Shown: positions 37,528 to 49,950 of the stretch, piece by piece
Numbering within the stretch: the stretch's first letter is position 1
Layout: every line of letters starts with the position of its first letter
NCBI GenBank assembly: GCA_038501785.1
Contig: JBAMJR010000070.1
Location: 2,182,501-2,246,500, forward strand
DNA length: 64,000 nt
Source of the DNA: Myoxocephalus aenaeus
Taxonomy: Eukaryota; Chordata; Actinopteri; Perciformes; Cottidae
Direction: 5' to 3'
The notes under the pieces: model-generated
The model's input: only the letters and a program-made list of their open reading frames with translations
Database searches by the model: none
What the model was told of the DNA's origin: nothing
Position numbers and translations under genes: made by a program

Positions 37528-40500
37528 CCCCCTTTCTGCAGGGTCCGGGTGTGTGTGCTCTCGGGCAAGGAAACTTTCCCAGCAATCCCCTGAGGGAGCG
37601 GGAAGACTGGTACCACCAATAACACATCAAGTCTTCTATGTGTGCATGTGAGTGAGAGGCAGCGTAAACGGTTTCTGTCTTGTTTTTATGGTGTCATTCG
37701 CTAGAATTTCAAGTCCCCAATTTCTGTGACCAAAGAGGGACCTGGGCAAAAAAAAACATGATCAAACATAGACTCTCATATCCTTTTTGTGAGCATAATT
37801 TAACCACCGTCAACCTGTGGATGATCTCTCATATCTGCAATCTCCCTCATGGGACGATTCTCAGGTTACTAAAGATCAACCACCAAGAAAAAGCCATACA
37901 GAAGTCACATTTATCCTTGACATAGTTTGACAGCAGAATTTAAATTAATTTGAAATTCCTAAGTGACTTTATTAGTGTTAAAACCTCCAGCTTCGGGAAA
38001 AAGTGTGATTTCTATTTGGAGAATCGAGACTTTCTCTCCTCCTTTCTCTTCTGCACACCTGTTATGTGCACCCCCTCCTCATTCTCTCCTCCTGACGAGG
38101 ACCCTTCCCCCATCCTGAAACACCTCCCGCTCCACAGCAGGTGTTGGAGGAAGTCATAGTCTAATCAGATAATCTAAACAATCCCTATCTCACCATAATG
38201 ACAATGGTCTGCACACTGACTGTATGGCTTCCAATTTATTTTCCTACAATACACATGACAAAATAACTGTTGATTACAACTTTGATAGCCACATTGTCGG
38301 CTACCTTCTCAGCCACATTAAAGACGAGCTAGTGAACAGTGACAGAGTCAGATATTTCCCCAGCAGTTGGTGAAGACAAAAAACAGAGCTAAAAGTAGAG
38401 CGACTATATTCAACTGAAACATGACTCCAAATAAATGTTAGTGTTTCTCCGTTTCTTCTGCATGTGTAAATAAGCAACTGTTTGCTAACTGTGAGCCGTT
38501 TTATCTTTATAAGCTGATAAAATGACAATGTTGTGGTTCCAGCTTGATGCCAAAGTGCCAAAGCAAATGGACAAAAAATAAATAAATGCAGGTTTAAGTT
38601 TTTTTGGTTTTATACTGAAAAGACCAGTGTGAATGGAACATTTGAGTCTAATCTAGCAATAGATATATTACAATTTTAAAGTCATGTTGTATTTCATTGT
38701 ACTTGCAATACATGACATTTAAATAATGTGTGCTTTCCATAAGAGCAGGATGGTAAATGATTGATAAATTATGTTTTGTCTGGAAAATGTCCGACCAACA
38801 ACCCACCACCCAAAAACCTTCAATTAACCATGATAAGAGAGAGAGAAAGAGCAACTCTTCTCATACGAGACACAGACACAAACAAATGTTTGGTATTTTT
38901 CTTCATGATAAATGACCCAAGTGATTAGCTGATTATCAAAATGCTAATTAATGATCTGTTATTTGACTGCTCCGTGAAGTCACTAAACATCCTTGAAGAA
39001 GTGTAAGAACAAGAATAGGGCACGAGTCCCTTAACATTTGCTGCTAATTAGAGTATTGTTCGAACTCAGAGCACTTTTCCCTTCTGTGGCTTTGTCCGGC
39101 TCTGGCCTCCAGCGGCTCAGGGGATCAGCGCAGAGTGCTAACACATATATACCTTCCGTCCCTGTGATTTAAACTAACACCACTGCCTCGCAGCGCGGCA
39201 CAAAGGAGCCAGCAAACACATTGTGCAATTCCCAAGAAAACCACCCACAGACATTTATACAGCGAGACTGGCGACCAGCAGCTCAACCGCGTTTCAGAAC
39301 TCACTCGGAAGGCGGACAGTTTGTGCTGCTGCGCCAAGGACAGGAAGTGCTTGCAGAGGGACAGGAAGTGCTCACCGCTGCAGTAGCCGAGGCTGGAACT
39401 GAGATAATGCCATTGTGTAAGCAAGCCAAGTGACCTCTCCCTTAGCGCTGAGTCGAGAGGCTGGCGTCGAGAGCCCTGGCCCCCACCCAGCCCCAGACTC
39501 CCCAGGCACGGGGTGGGGGACTTGGTGGAGGGACAGGGGGAGGAATGGAGGGAGGAAGGGGGGCTATGAGGCGTGTCCCCCCCACCACCACCACTCCTTT
39601 GGGTCGACTCTGAACCTCACCTTGTAGAGGAAATGTGGCTACGACTCCAGACTTTATGACTTCTCCCATCAAAAGACAGGATTTTACACTCCCACACAGC
39701 AAGAGAGAGAGAGAGAGGTGGCCAGGACACGCTCATGCCCACGCCCATGTCAACACACGCATTCACAGAGACACACATGCAAACACAGAGTCTCTCTTTC
39801 TCCACTCTCTTGGAGGGGGGGAAAACCTTATCAGGTCATAAGCAGTAAAATAGACGATGACAGTATTATAGTCCAGATCCTGTCCCATGCAGTGCTTGGC
39901 TGGACCCTCCATCCAAAACACCCTCCCACCGACCCCTAGAGGGTCACCCGGCGTGCTCTCTGTGTCCCCGCTGGTGTCTGCACGGGGGCACGAAAAGGTT
40001 GCATAAGCATCTCTCATATTTCTGTCAGCCCCTTTAGCCGTGTCACAGGGACCGTATGCCACAACGAGATGGGAACGGGCCGAGAAGAGCTGACAGGTTG
40101 AGGTCTGCTGGCTCTGATAAGAACCAGCATCATGCTTGTGGGTGATGTTTGGGTTTCTGACCACACACAGGGGCTTCATGCTATATAAACACTCCAAGTC
40201 TGGACATTTGAGGTGCAACAGGTTGCTTTAACCTTTCCCCCACCGAGTCACCGTCCTGGTCGGGCACAGCTGCTCCGAAAACAAGGATACACAGTCCCAC
40301 ACATTTCTGCAGCTTGCACGTGTGTTTCATAGAGTTGATGGAGTTTATATTTGACAATACTGGCTGATAGCATACACATACTCCATGAATGCTGCTCAGT
40401 GAAGCGGTCCTCAAGTTTCACCTCAAACTCTCAAATTCAAGTCTCAGTGAGGGATGTCTTAGGGGCAAAATGTATTCTTTGTACAGTGAATAAGTCTTTT

Positions 40501-41279
40501 TTTACCTTTTTGAACTCAGACAAAGCTTATTAATAATACAATAAAGTGAATAAACATCCACTGAGGTAAACATAACGTAATTGGGACATAATAGTTCAGA
40601 CATTTTAGGTGAAACATACCTTAAAGCTTTGTATGTGTTGTGGAAAGAAGTAAAATAACTGACCAAAAATAATAAATTACTTTTTGATTCGTTTTGAACA
40701 TGCTGCTTTATTTTGTACATACTTTGCAGACTTTGCATTATTACCATTATGCACCTTTAGGTCAATAAAAACAAGAAATTTTGGCTTTTTTGTTTTTGTT
40801 TAGACATATCTGTTCATAAATGTGATACTGAAAAAGTAATTTAAAGCGTTTTACGCCCACAAGTCAATCAATCAGCTGCTTGTTCGGTTCATTAACATCC
40901 CAGACCGACGGTCTAGTCGGATAACGACAGTGTATCCACGGCTGTTTTGACATTTGAGCGTCACAGCCAAAGACAAAAGCGCACCAGTATCACAACATTT
41001 TACAGGTTCTTTGTGTCAGAGGCCTCATCACTTAACAAACATGTAATGGGTATTTATTTAAGCTTTCTTATTTAGCTCTATTGATTTCACTTTGAGGAAA
41101 GTGAAATACTCAAACGCCCTTTGTCCAGCCCTTCTCATTAGGCTGCAATCAAAGAACGTCTCCATCGAGAGACGATTGTGCGTAAAAGTGGCGAATGAGT
41201 GGACCATCAGCTCCACGCGTAAACCTGATATTCAAGACTTAACCCCCTCTCCAATACACAGACGGCCGATCGAGGGTAT

Positions 41280-41341
41280 TGATGTCTGCACATCAGTGTC
41301 AGTCTAATACAGTTTAGACTGACACTGATGTGCAGACATCA
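41280..41341. repeat. Perfect hairpin: 28-bp stem, 6-nt loop, upstream of sox17
   Basis: The arm 41280-41307 (starts TGATGTCTGCACATCAG) is the exact reverse complement of 41314-41341; the loop is TACAGT. It ends 493 bp before the sox17 ATG and about 286 bp before its TATA-like box. Confidence 0.95.
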
Positions 41342-41610
41342 GTTTCACCTCTTTTATCTCCTAAAGTAGGTAAAATGTCACACATTGCCAACTTTAAAAA
41401 AAAAAACGTTGCACTAAAGCCTGGGTTTGTTTGATATCGCAAAAAAACAACATTTTGTGCATATCTTTTTTTTTAAATGTATAATCTAATCTAATAAAAG
41501 TCTCACAGCGTCTCTCCTTAGAGGGGCTCAGCGCTTCAAACAAGGGTCGGAGGCGGACTACTCGAACTTTTTTACACCTTTGTAGTAGTGGGCACTCCCA
41601 CCACATGGTG

Positions 41611-41633
41611 ATTGGCTGCCTGTGAGTTTATAG
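41611..41633 (+). promoter_or_regulatory. sox17: sox17 core promoter: inverted CCAAT plus TATA-like box
   Basis: ATTGG at 41611-41615 and TTTATAG at 41627-41633, 207 bp before the ATG. A transcription start near 41655-41665 would give a 5' UTR of about 170-180 nt. The box spacing equals that of sox32. Confidence 0.5.
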
Positions 41634-41833
41634 CGCACCAGCCTTCACATCCAGCACTGAGTATTCGGTTCACTTCAGTCCATGCGACTCCTGCGAATGG
41701 CTTATGGATGTGACTAATTATTTTCCAGCTTTTCAGCCAGAAACCGTGTTAAGTTCTTTGTATCGGTGTGTTGCTTCTCAGCCGTAGTGCGCTGCTGCCC
41801 GGTGGCTCTCCACGACCTCCCAGCTGGACAGAG

Positions 41834-43384
41834 ATGAGTAGTCCCGATGCGGGTTACGCCAGCGACGATCAGACCCAGGCAAGGTGTACGATGTCAGTCA
41901 TGATGCCTGGAATGGGACACTGCCAGTGGGCCGACCCGCTCAGTCCTCTCGGGGACGCCAAAGTGAAGAACGAGCCGTGCGCCTCCGGCTCCGGGAGCCA
42001 GAATCGCGGCAAGACCGAGCCGCGGATCCGCCGGCCCATGAACGCGTTTATGGTCTGGGCGAAGGATGAGCGCAAGAGACTGGCGCAGCAAAACCCGGAC
42101 CTGCACAACGCGGAGCTGAGCAAAATGTTGGGTAAGTCATTGTATACTTCATTTAATCAGTCTCATGTATGTGTGCCAGATCTGTACAGGTTATTTTAGA
42201 AATTATGCTATATTAGTTTCTGTTATTTACGTGTTTGATGTTTGAAGTCATTTTTCGTTTTTGCTCAAACAACAATGAGGTTATTTCTCAATCGGCGCAG
42301 GGATCGTTGAGGCAGCAGGTGAAGTTACCATGTTATTAAAAGTGACTGTGTCTGAGTTAAGCTGCACGTGTAACCTCAAAATCCTGTCCCTGCCCCCTAA
42401 AATGGCAACAAGCTATTTCTGTGTGCATCACCAGACTGCATACAGTATCTGCTGACATATCATTGATGTGCACTCTCCTCTTGACCTGCAGGGAAATCAT
42501 GGAAAGCCCTTCCTGTCACAGAAAAGCAGCCCTTTGTGGAGGAGGCCGAGCGCCTGCGGGTTCAGCACATGCAGGATCACCCCAACTACAAGTACCGGCC
42601 CCGGCGGCGGAAGCAGGTGAAGAGGATTAAGAGGCTGGACTCTGGCTTTCTGGTCCACGGCGTGTCCGATCACCAGGGCCCGCCCATGCCCGGGGATGGC
42701 AGAGTGTGCGTGGAGAGTCTGGGCATGAGCTACCACGAGCACGGCTTCCAGGTTCCCCCGCAGCCGCTCAGCCACTACCGGGACGCTCAGAATCTTGGGG
42801 GCCCCTCTTATGAAACGTACAGCCTCCCCACGCCTGACACCTCTCCTCTGGACGCCGTAGAGTCAGACCTCATGTTCTTCCCCTCACATTCACAAGAGGA
42901 CTGCCACATGATGCCTGCGTACGCGTACCACTCCCAGGCGGCGGAGTACCAGCCCCAGGACCCCCACGCCAACCACCACGGCAACTCCATCCTGCACCGG
43001 CACCCTGCCTCCGCTCCGGAGCAGTCCCCTCAGCCCCCTTCCTACATGGGATGCCCCAACCCTCTGGCCATGTATTACACTCAGCACTGCAGTCCCAGCC
43101 ACCCCAAACGGCATCCCGGCGGGGCAGGACAGCTCTCCCCTCCACCCGACTCCCACCCTCACTCAGCAGACAGCGTGGAGCAGATGCACCACTCTGAGCT
43201 GCTGGCCGAGGTGGACCGCAGCGAGTTTGAGCAGTATTTGAACTCCTCCGCGGCGCGTGCGGACATGACAGGCTTGCCGTACGGCCCACACGAGCCTGGC
43301 ATGCAAGGATCTGAAAGCCTGATATCATCGGTGCTGTCAGACGCCAGCACAGCTGTGTATTACTGTAGCTACAACAACTCCTAA
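41834..43384 (+). CDS. sox17: SoxF HMG-box factor Sox17, two exons
   Basis: Nuclear transcription factor of endoderm, vascular endothelium and, in fish, dorsal forerunner cell derivatives. Exons 41834-42131 and 42492-43384 encode 396 residues, near the usual length of about 400-415. The ATG opens the conserved MSSPDAGYASDDQ start; the next landmark is MMPGMGHCQWADPLSPLGD. The HMG box covers about residues 64-143 (RIRRPMNAFMVWAKDERKRL to HPNYKYRPRRRKQ) and is split after LG at the SoxF phase-1 intron. DRSEFEQYL at 341-349 is the beta-catenin-binding motif, and the C-terminal block SLISSVLSDASTAVYYCSY at 375-393 is typical of SoxF activation regions. A His/Pro/Gln-rich linker lies between. It has the same orientation as the upstream sox32, its likely activator in endoderm. 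Identification is secure. Confidence 0.97.
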
Positions 43385-43717
43385 CCTCCTGCCCGCCCCG
43401 TTACCCCACTGCAAGGACACATGATCTGACCTCAAATCTCTGTAGCTAAATTTGAACAAAAATGTTTTTTTATTTTTATTTTTGTTATTTGTCATTGCGA
43501 GGCCTACACTACTAGGCCCGTGAGGTTTTTAAATGTCGCTTTATTGAAGACTGTTGTACTGTAAGAAAAAGCCATAGAATATTTTAAACACTGGTTTTAA
43601 CTTTTTCTTCCTCTCTTGCAGGGATTCATTTTGTGATATTAAATATTGAACTGCCACTATTTTAACGTTTATGTATATATTGAAGGTGTTTTTTTTTAAC
43701 TTTTTGCACTTTTGAGA

Positions 43718-43723
43718 AATAAA
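43718..43723 (+). other. sox17: sox17 poly(A) signal AATAAA
   Basis: AATAAA lies 334 nt after the sox17 stop codon, within an AT-rich 3' UTR. Confidence 0.65.
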
Positions 43724-45696
43724 TGTTTGCAAAATAGACTCATCCGCTCTTGTATTTATTATTTCACATTCAAACACAGGAAAGAAGCTTTCTTTCACAT
43801 GTATTTATTATATGTTTTAATGTCTAAATCAAAAGCTGTATTACCTAAAAACAGTCTCTACTGATGAGGTCCGTTACTTTATAACAACAAAACAAAATGC
43901 TTTGTGAACAATTTACTTTTCAGAACGTTCATTCAGCGTCGGGTGTATTAAACGGCACTATCTCTGTTGGTTTTTCCCTCTTCCACATGGAGCATAAACG
44001 GGCTCCCAGCAGCCCCGGTTGCTCACCTGGAAGCAGGGCAGCGGAGGGCCGCGACCCGGCTTCCTGGCCCGGGCAGAGTGGAGGTAATCTCAGTGTCTGC
44101 GTTACACATGGCGCCTTGTTTTCGCAGCATGGGAGCGCAGTTTATGCTCCGGACATCCTGCCTCTGAATGATTCAGTCTCTTCTGATTAATGGAAGGGGC
44201 CATTAAAATCCACTACTCTGTTAAACAATGGTGACAACTTTATTTTGTGTATTTTCACAGCTGACTATGAGGTATGATTCAATTACCGTTCTCCAGCTAT
44301 GCATAATTACACATCCATAACATCAGGTTTTATTTCTGAAGGGCTATGATTTATTTATCCACTAACGGCAGTCTGTCGCTTCATCACACGTCTAATGTAT
44401 CAGTTGAAAATCTTTAAGAGATCACATCAAACCTTGAGAATGATTCGTGGTATTTATAGCGGACAAAGAGTCCCGTTATATAAATAGAGATTTTCCCTAT
44501 TTTAAAAGGAAGAGGTTCTTCTCTGAGGGGTCAATCACCCTGACCTTGCGATCCATTTTTAGCACTTCAGAGGAAACATGCTCCAGAGGTGTATATATTA
44601 ATCTGCTTTGTTCGTGCTGAATGTTTTGAAATATTCTCATATGTATAGAGAAGTAGTGGTTGGACCTCAAGGTAAATATTTCTAGTTCTTCCCATGGTCG
44701 TCAGTTCTTGTTAATGTCAAGAAGGAAACTAATCATATTCAGTTTCCAACAGCAACTTGTGTTTTTGCTCCATACATGTTTGTCTGATGTGTGTGAGGCG
44801 TTATGTTTTCTAACTTCCCTCCCACACAAACTGACTTATTTCCCTTCGGGCCGTGCTGAACAATCCACTGTAATTGGTGTGAATGTGTTTAAATTCAGTC
44901 TGCAGCTGAGTGGCAGGTTTATCCTCCCTGTTGTTACAGCTAATGGGTGCATAACAACAGGCTCAGGCCACGATCCCCGAGGCATCAGCAGAGTGGGTGG
45001 GGGTCACCTGTGCAGACTTATAGGAGAGGCAGACCCCCATGTCAGCCACCGTATTATCTCCTCACACAAATTGATCAGGGCTAATTGATGAGGAAGAGCT
45101 CACTGGTTATCCTAAAGACACAGGAAGGAGTTGGATAAGAAAATAAAGTAGTTATTAATATGGGACTTTCTTGGGAAAATTCTTATTTTCTTACTTAGTT
45201 AGGTTTAATTTATGTTATCTTTTAAATGGAAGGCAAGTATCTAAAGAAGCGGAAATCTTTCAGAAACAATATTTATTCCCATATTCAAAGATTAAAATGT
45301 TTAATTGTTCACATACACAAACAATATGTAGTGAAATGCAGTGACAACTAAGAATTAGAAAAACATTTTGTGTAGTATTGAGTGCAAATATAGATATGCA
45401 ACCATATATAACAAAAGTATATAATAAAGTCTGAATAAAATCAAATGTTCTCATGAACTCATATACATTATGAAATGTGTACAATTTAAGAAATTATAAA
45501 CAGCGTTTCTTTATTTAAATTATTTTAAAAGTCTGTGTTAGTTCTTATATTATTTACATTTGTTAATTACGTAAGCAGACGGACAGAGATGTTTCTGGGT
45601 AAAAGCAAGAAAGTCAGAAGTCAGAGCAGCTCAAAGCTCAGGAAATGTGGGCTGTCATGGTTTCCCCTGCCGCAGTGTGTGTGCGTGTCTGCATGC

Positions 45697-45797
<101 letters not shown>

Positions 45798-48649
45798 GGG
45801 GCCTCGCTGCCAGCAGTCTGCAGACAGCCACTCAGAGATTACATCAGGCCGGCCGGCTACATTAACGCAGCAGCACTTAATCATGGCACTGCCCTAATCT
45901 CATCTCAGGTAGCTGCCTTTCACAAACGCAGCTTCATTCACCCACAAAGCCGGCTGCAATGTATTTCATTCAGCCTCCAATAAACCATCAGTATCGACTC
46001 TATTTGACCAACTGAGACGCAAACACAGTGACGTTCAGTTCGAGGGTTAGTCATTATAAAGCCACGCTAGCTGGGGCTGAATGCTGAGCAAACACAATGA
46101 TAATACCCCTCTTCTTCGTGAGCTGAATCTATAGGTGCAAGCGATTATGCCCACTTGGTTTCTGTCTCTTAACTTTACATCTTTAGAAACAAGAAGAGCA
46201 AATAAAACTACTTTTTTTTAAAGAATGATTTGTAATTTTGGATTCTGCAGAGATGTGGGTTTTGCGAATAAGAATAGTTCAAAAGCAATTACTTGATTAA
46301 ACAATTAATAGGCTGAAGTCAGTCATTTTGATAACCCATTAATTCCACTTTCTAATAAGGCTCACTTTGAATAAATTGTAGCCAACGGCCTTATTAATGG
46401 TTCATAAAGAGATGTGTTATAAGCCATAAATAAGTGCATATTGTGGGTCACCAGGCTGGGAAAAATCCCTTTGACTGCTTGTGCCACTTTCCTTCTCAAA
46501 AAGTATTTCATAATGGCTGAATAAACCAGCCTCAGGGATTTTCTATGTTTTGTAATATTGTAAATGTATATTTCTTTCAGTTTGGACCGCTAGCTGTACA
46601 AAACAAGGAACAAAACACACATGCACATCAAACAACCACAAAATATGCATCTGAGTTTGGTTTGATCATAAACGGCAGCCAGTAGAAGATTTAAAATTAA
46701 AAACGCTCTCTTCAAACTGGTCGAGGTGAAGATTCCTTTGTCCAGTTTCAGCGACAGACACAGAGGGGCTGCGAGGGCCCAAACTGATTAAGTCATTGAT
46801 AGTAGATTGCAAATACAGCATGTGAGACAGCTGCAGGAGAGGGTGTGTCTCTTGTCTAAAGCAGGGCTGGTTGCTCATAATCCCAGGCATATGCTGTCCC
46901 TCTCTGTCCTGATCGCTTTTATGGTCTCTAGTCACACCACCGTCCAGTTGTGCTCCCACTATATATAGTGGATCCAGTCAATCTCCACTGTGTGACTCAA
47001 TAGTTTATTTTTCTTCTGATTCCAGCTCAGCGTTTGTCACACATTCAGTTATAAATAGTTGTCTCGTGAGTTAATAGACTGAACAGGTACCCCCCACTTT
47101 TCATGCCAAGATGTCAGCTGCTGTGTCAAAATTCACAGGGATTATTCACAAATGGTTTTGGAAGTATTTTTATTGCCTGGCTGCCATGGTTCAGTAACAT
47201 AAGGTGCAACACGATTTAACAGCTTTGCATCAGTACGTGTTTTATGTTTCTGATTTTTATTTTATTTAAGATTGGGGTCAAGATCGTAAGTTTCCAAATA
47301 GCAGTATGTTAGTTCGTTGTATAATTCATTGTGTGACATGCACACAAGTGGCCAGCCTACACGCACATACAAACAGAGAATTTTGTTTTCTCCCACGATT
47401 TATAAAAATCTGTCAAGAAAAGGTTGCCTTCTAAAATACAATTCAAATTTTCACCATCCCACCAAAATAATTCTTCAGCAATGTGGCCCCAAAATCATCA
47501 TAAAATGAGCAATACAACTTGTATCTGAGTTCAGTTGATGTATCTGAACACACAATAACAACATAACACATATGAGACAGAAATATTTGACTTTTTTTGT
47601 TAAATTCTGCTTCATATAAAGCTTTACACTGAGCTGCAAGTCAAGTCATATTCATTTATATTGCCACAAATGTGTACAGCATATGACACCCTCTCTCCAT
47701 GTAGTGGTTTTTAATGAGACAATATGTCATTTAGATTTTTACCAACACACAGGCAGTTATTTAGTAAGCCTATGCCTTCTGAAACACAAGGAAAGTTGTA
47801 TAAAAGTATGCATTAGATTGATTTATTTAATGTTATGTTGAAGCCAAGCAAATGTGTAAATTAGCTTCAACCATTTAATTCTAACTTTGAAGCTAATAAA
47901 GGGGAAATGTACAGGTGATTCATGGTAATAATGGAATTTTAATAAAAGGAAGAAGGATTTCATGGTGTATAAAAGTATAAAATTGCATGCATAGATGATA
48001 AACAATTGCCATACATACAATACGACAAAGAGAGGCTATACTGGTGCCAGGGAACATTTTTCAAGCTGGCTGGCACATTTGTTTCACAGTCAGGAATTGA
48101 CTCAGAGAGCTGAATCAACTGCAGGCCTCTCCTGGTCCGCTCAGCGCTCCCCGTTCTTTTGTTTGAATCCTCTCGTGGCATTCAGGACAATTTTTAGCTC
48201 ACGTCCAGGCGGGTAGTGAGTATAAGATGACTACATCAGCAGTCAGTTTCCTCTCCACTGTGTTTTTCTTTGGAAGGCAGAAAGGTGTTGGCAGAGCACA
48301 GCCACAGTTTGCTCTTTTTAAGTCCCGTGTTCTCTCTGAACAGGATTCCCTGTTGACTCGGCACCTTCCTTTCTGAGTAAATATGTAGACCAAGGAAAGT
48401 GAGCAATGATGTTTAGTACCAAACAACGTTCTGACAAACGGAACATTATTCATGACTTACGTCTGTAGCCATGTCCGAGGAAAAAAGAAAGCATTCTCAT
48501 TTTTTTAAATGAAAAACAATGACATACAGTTAACTTATTTCAGAGTGTACGTGGGCATTTTGGAGAAGAGCTCAATTAATTTAGAAAAAAAAGTGACAAA
48601 ATACAAATATGTAACCACTAACCGAGCCAGCTGTTAAAGAAAAGAAAAA

Positions 48650-48900
48650 TAGAAATCCTTTTTATTCGTCATAGTACATACATACATGAAATGTGTCCTC
48701 TGCATTTAACCCATCCTTAATGTCTTAAGGAGCAGTGGGCAGCCCTGTGAGGCGCCCGGGGAGCAATTTAGGGTTCAGTGTCTTGCTCAGGGACACTTCG
48801 ACATGTGAGCTATGGGGGAACTGGCTACCTTGTGGTTGCGGGACGACCACTCATCGTCCCGCAACCACTCATCCCCCTGAGCTACAGCCGTCCTAGCTAG
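48650..48900 (-). mobile_element. tRNA-derived SINE with rearranged head
   Basis: Read on the minus strand it starts GGACGGCTGTAGCTCAGGGG, an A-box-like tRNA start, then GTCGAAGTGTCCCTGAGCAAG, the CCCCGGGCGCC / GCCCACTGCTCC body and GGTTAAATGCAGAGG, ending with AATAAAAAGGA. The B-box region is degraded. Inside the head, 48832-48846 and 48854-48868 form a 15-bp perfect inverted repeat, as if the anticodon-side segment had been copied back in reverse. Confidence 0.7.
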
Positions 48901-49003
48901 TAAAACCTGAACAGTCAATGAAAAACTAGCTATCAAGCGAGCAAAAAAGACGAGACGCACAACGTTAGCTGGTGACAGTGATAGCCTACATAAAAATGGA
49001 TGA

Positions 49004-49950
49004 AATGGATCACTAAAAGTAATGGATGAACACATACAATGGTCGTAAAGAAATGGAAAATGGGGAAACGTGTGGAAAAGCTAGCTAAAAGTAGTGAATG
49101 GATAAACTGTTGAAACAGTTAGCTATAGGAAAAAGATTAAATAAGCAAACCAATAGAAACATTGGAAATAGTTAGTTTACGCAACTGTTGAAAGAGTTTG
49201 CTAATGAATAATAAATGTTTGAATTATAAGTAATGGAATTATGATTGAAATAGTTCGCTAATGGATAAACGGTTGAAATAGTTAATGGATAAATGTTGGA
49301 AGTAGTAGCTGTAGCTATGTTTGTATATGGATGGATGGTTAAATAAATAAATGAATGGATACAAAGTTCAAACCTAGATTAACCTACATATGTACAGGAC
49401 CTCTTTTCACGCTAGTACAAACAGTTGAAATCGCTTGCTAAAGGATTACTTTCTACAACTAATGGATAAACTACTATTTCGCTCATTGATAAATGGTTGG
49501 AAAAGATCACTAAAAGTAATGAATGAACAGGTGAAATAGTTAGCCAAAGTAATAGAAAATGGTGAAACAGTTGACTAGTTATCTAATAGTAGCTAATGGA
49601 TTAACTGTTGAAACAGTTAGCTAATGGGAAAATAGTCAACAGGCTAAAAGTAGGCTAATACAAACGGTTGAAACAGTTAGCTAATGGTTTAATGTTTGAA
49701 TTAAAGTAATGTAATGATGATTTAAATAGTTAACTAATAGATCTACGGAATGGATAAACGGTCAAAATAGTAATGTTAGCTAAAATAAATAGCTAAAACC
49801 TAAATGTAGCCTAATGGGTAAACAGTTGAAATAGCTAGTGAATGGATTTCAAGTAATGAATAAAAGGCTTGTTAGCTAATGGATAAATTGTGGAAATAGA
49901 TAGCTACTGATGTAAAAGGCTAAAATAGTGGATAAAGAGTTGAGTTAGCT
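49004..49950. repeat. Diverged minisatellite, unit about 28 bp
   Basis: Many imperfect copies of a unit close to GCTAATGGATAAAC + GGTTGAAATAGTTA are visible, for example near 49098, 49257, 49590, 49666, 49750, 49812 and 49876. Units are interrupted and unequal, so the array is old. It starts just beyond the SINE. Confidence 0.7.

Larger units (their letters stand above)
21100..41279. other. Intergenic DNA between sox32 and sox17
   Basis: About 20 kb without a recognisable gene. It includes (TA)n 25212-25291, (GT)n 26053-26104, a LINE tail 27480-27572, dispersed repeat copies at 31550-31850, 33880-33975 and 36545-36700, (TA)n 36466-36491, and a perfect palindrome at 37486-37527. Non-repetitive, mixed-composition stretches that could be enhancers lie at 27925-28180, 32740-32960, 35060-35330, 35900-36150 and 38920-39070. 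The 156-codon frame at 27897-28367 shows no domain. Confidence 0.6.

Noticed and set aside
41280..41341. Annotating the hairpin as a microRNA gene
   Set aside because: The stem is perfectly paired with a 6-nt loop, unlike typical microRNA precursors, and there is no evidence of transcription.
48840..48900. Functional tRNA gene
   Set aside because: It has an A-box-like start but a rearranged anticodon region, a degraded B-box and a SINE body attached.
49004..49950. CRISPR-like array
   Set aside because: Repeat units are imperfect with no constant spacers, and this is an animal genome; it is a decayed minisatellite.
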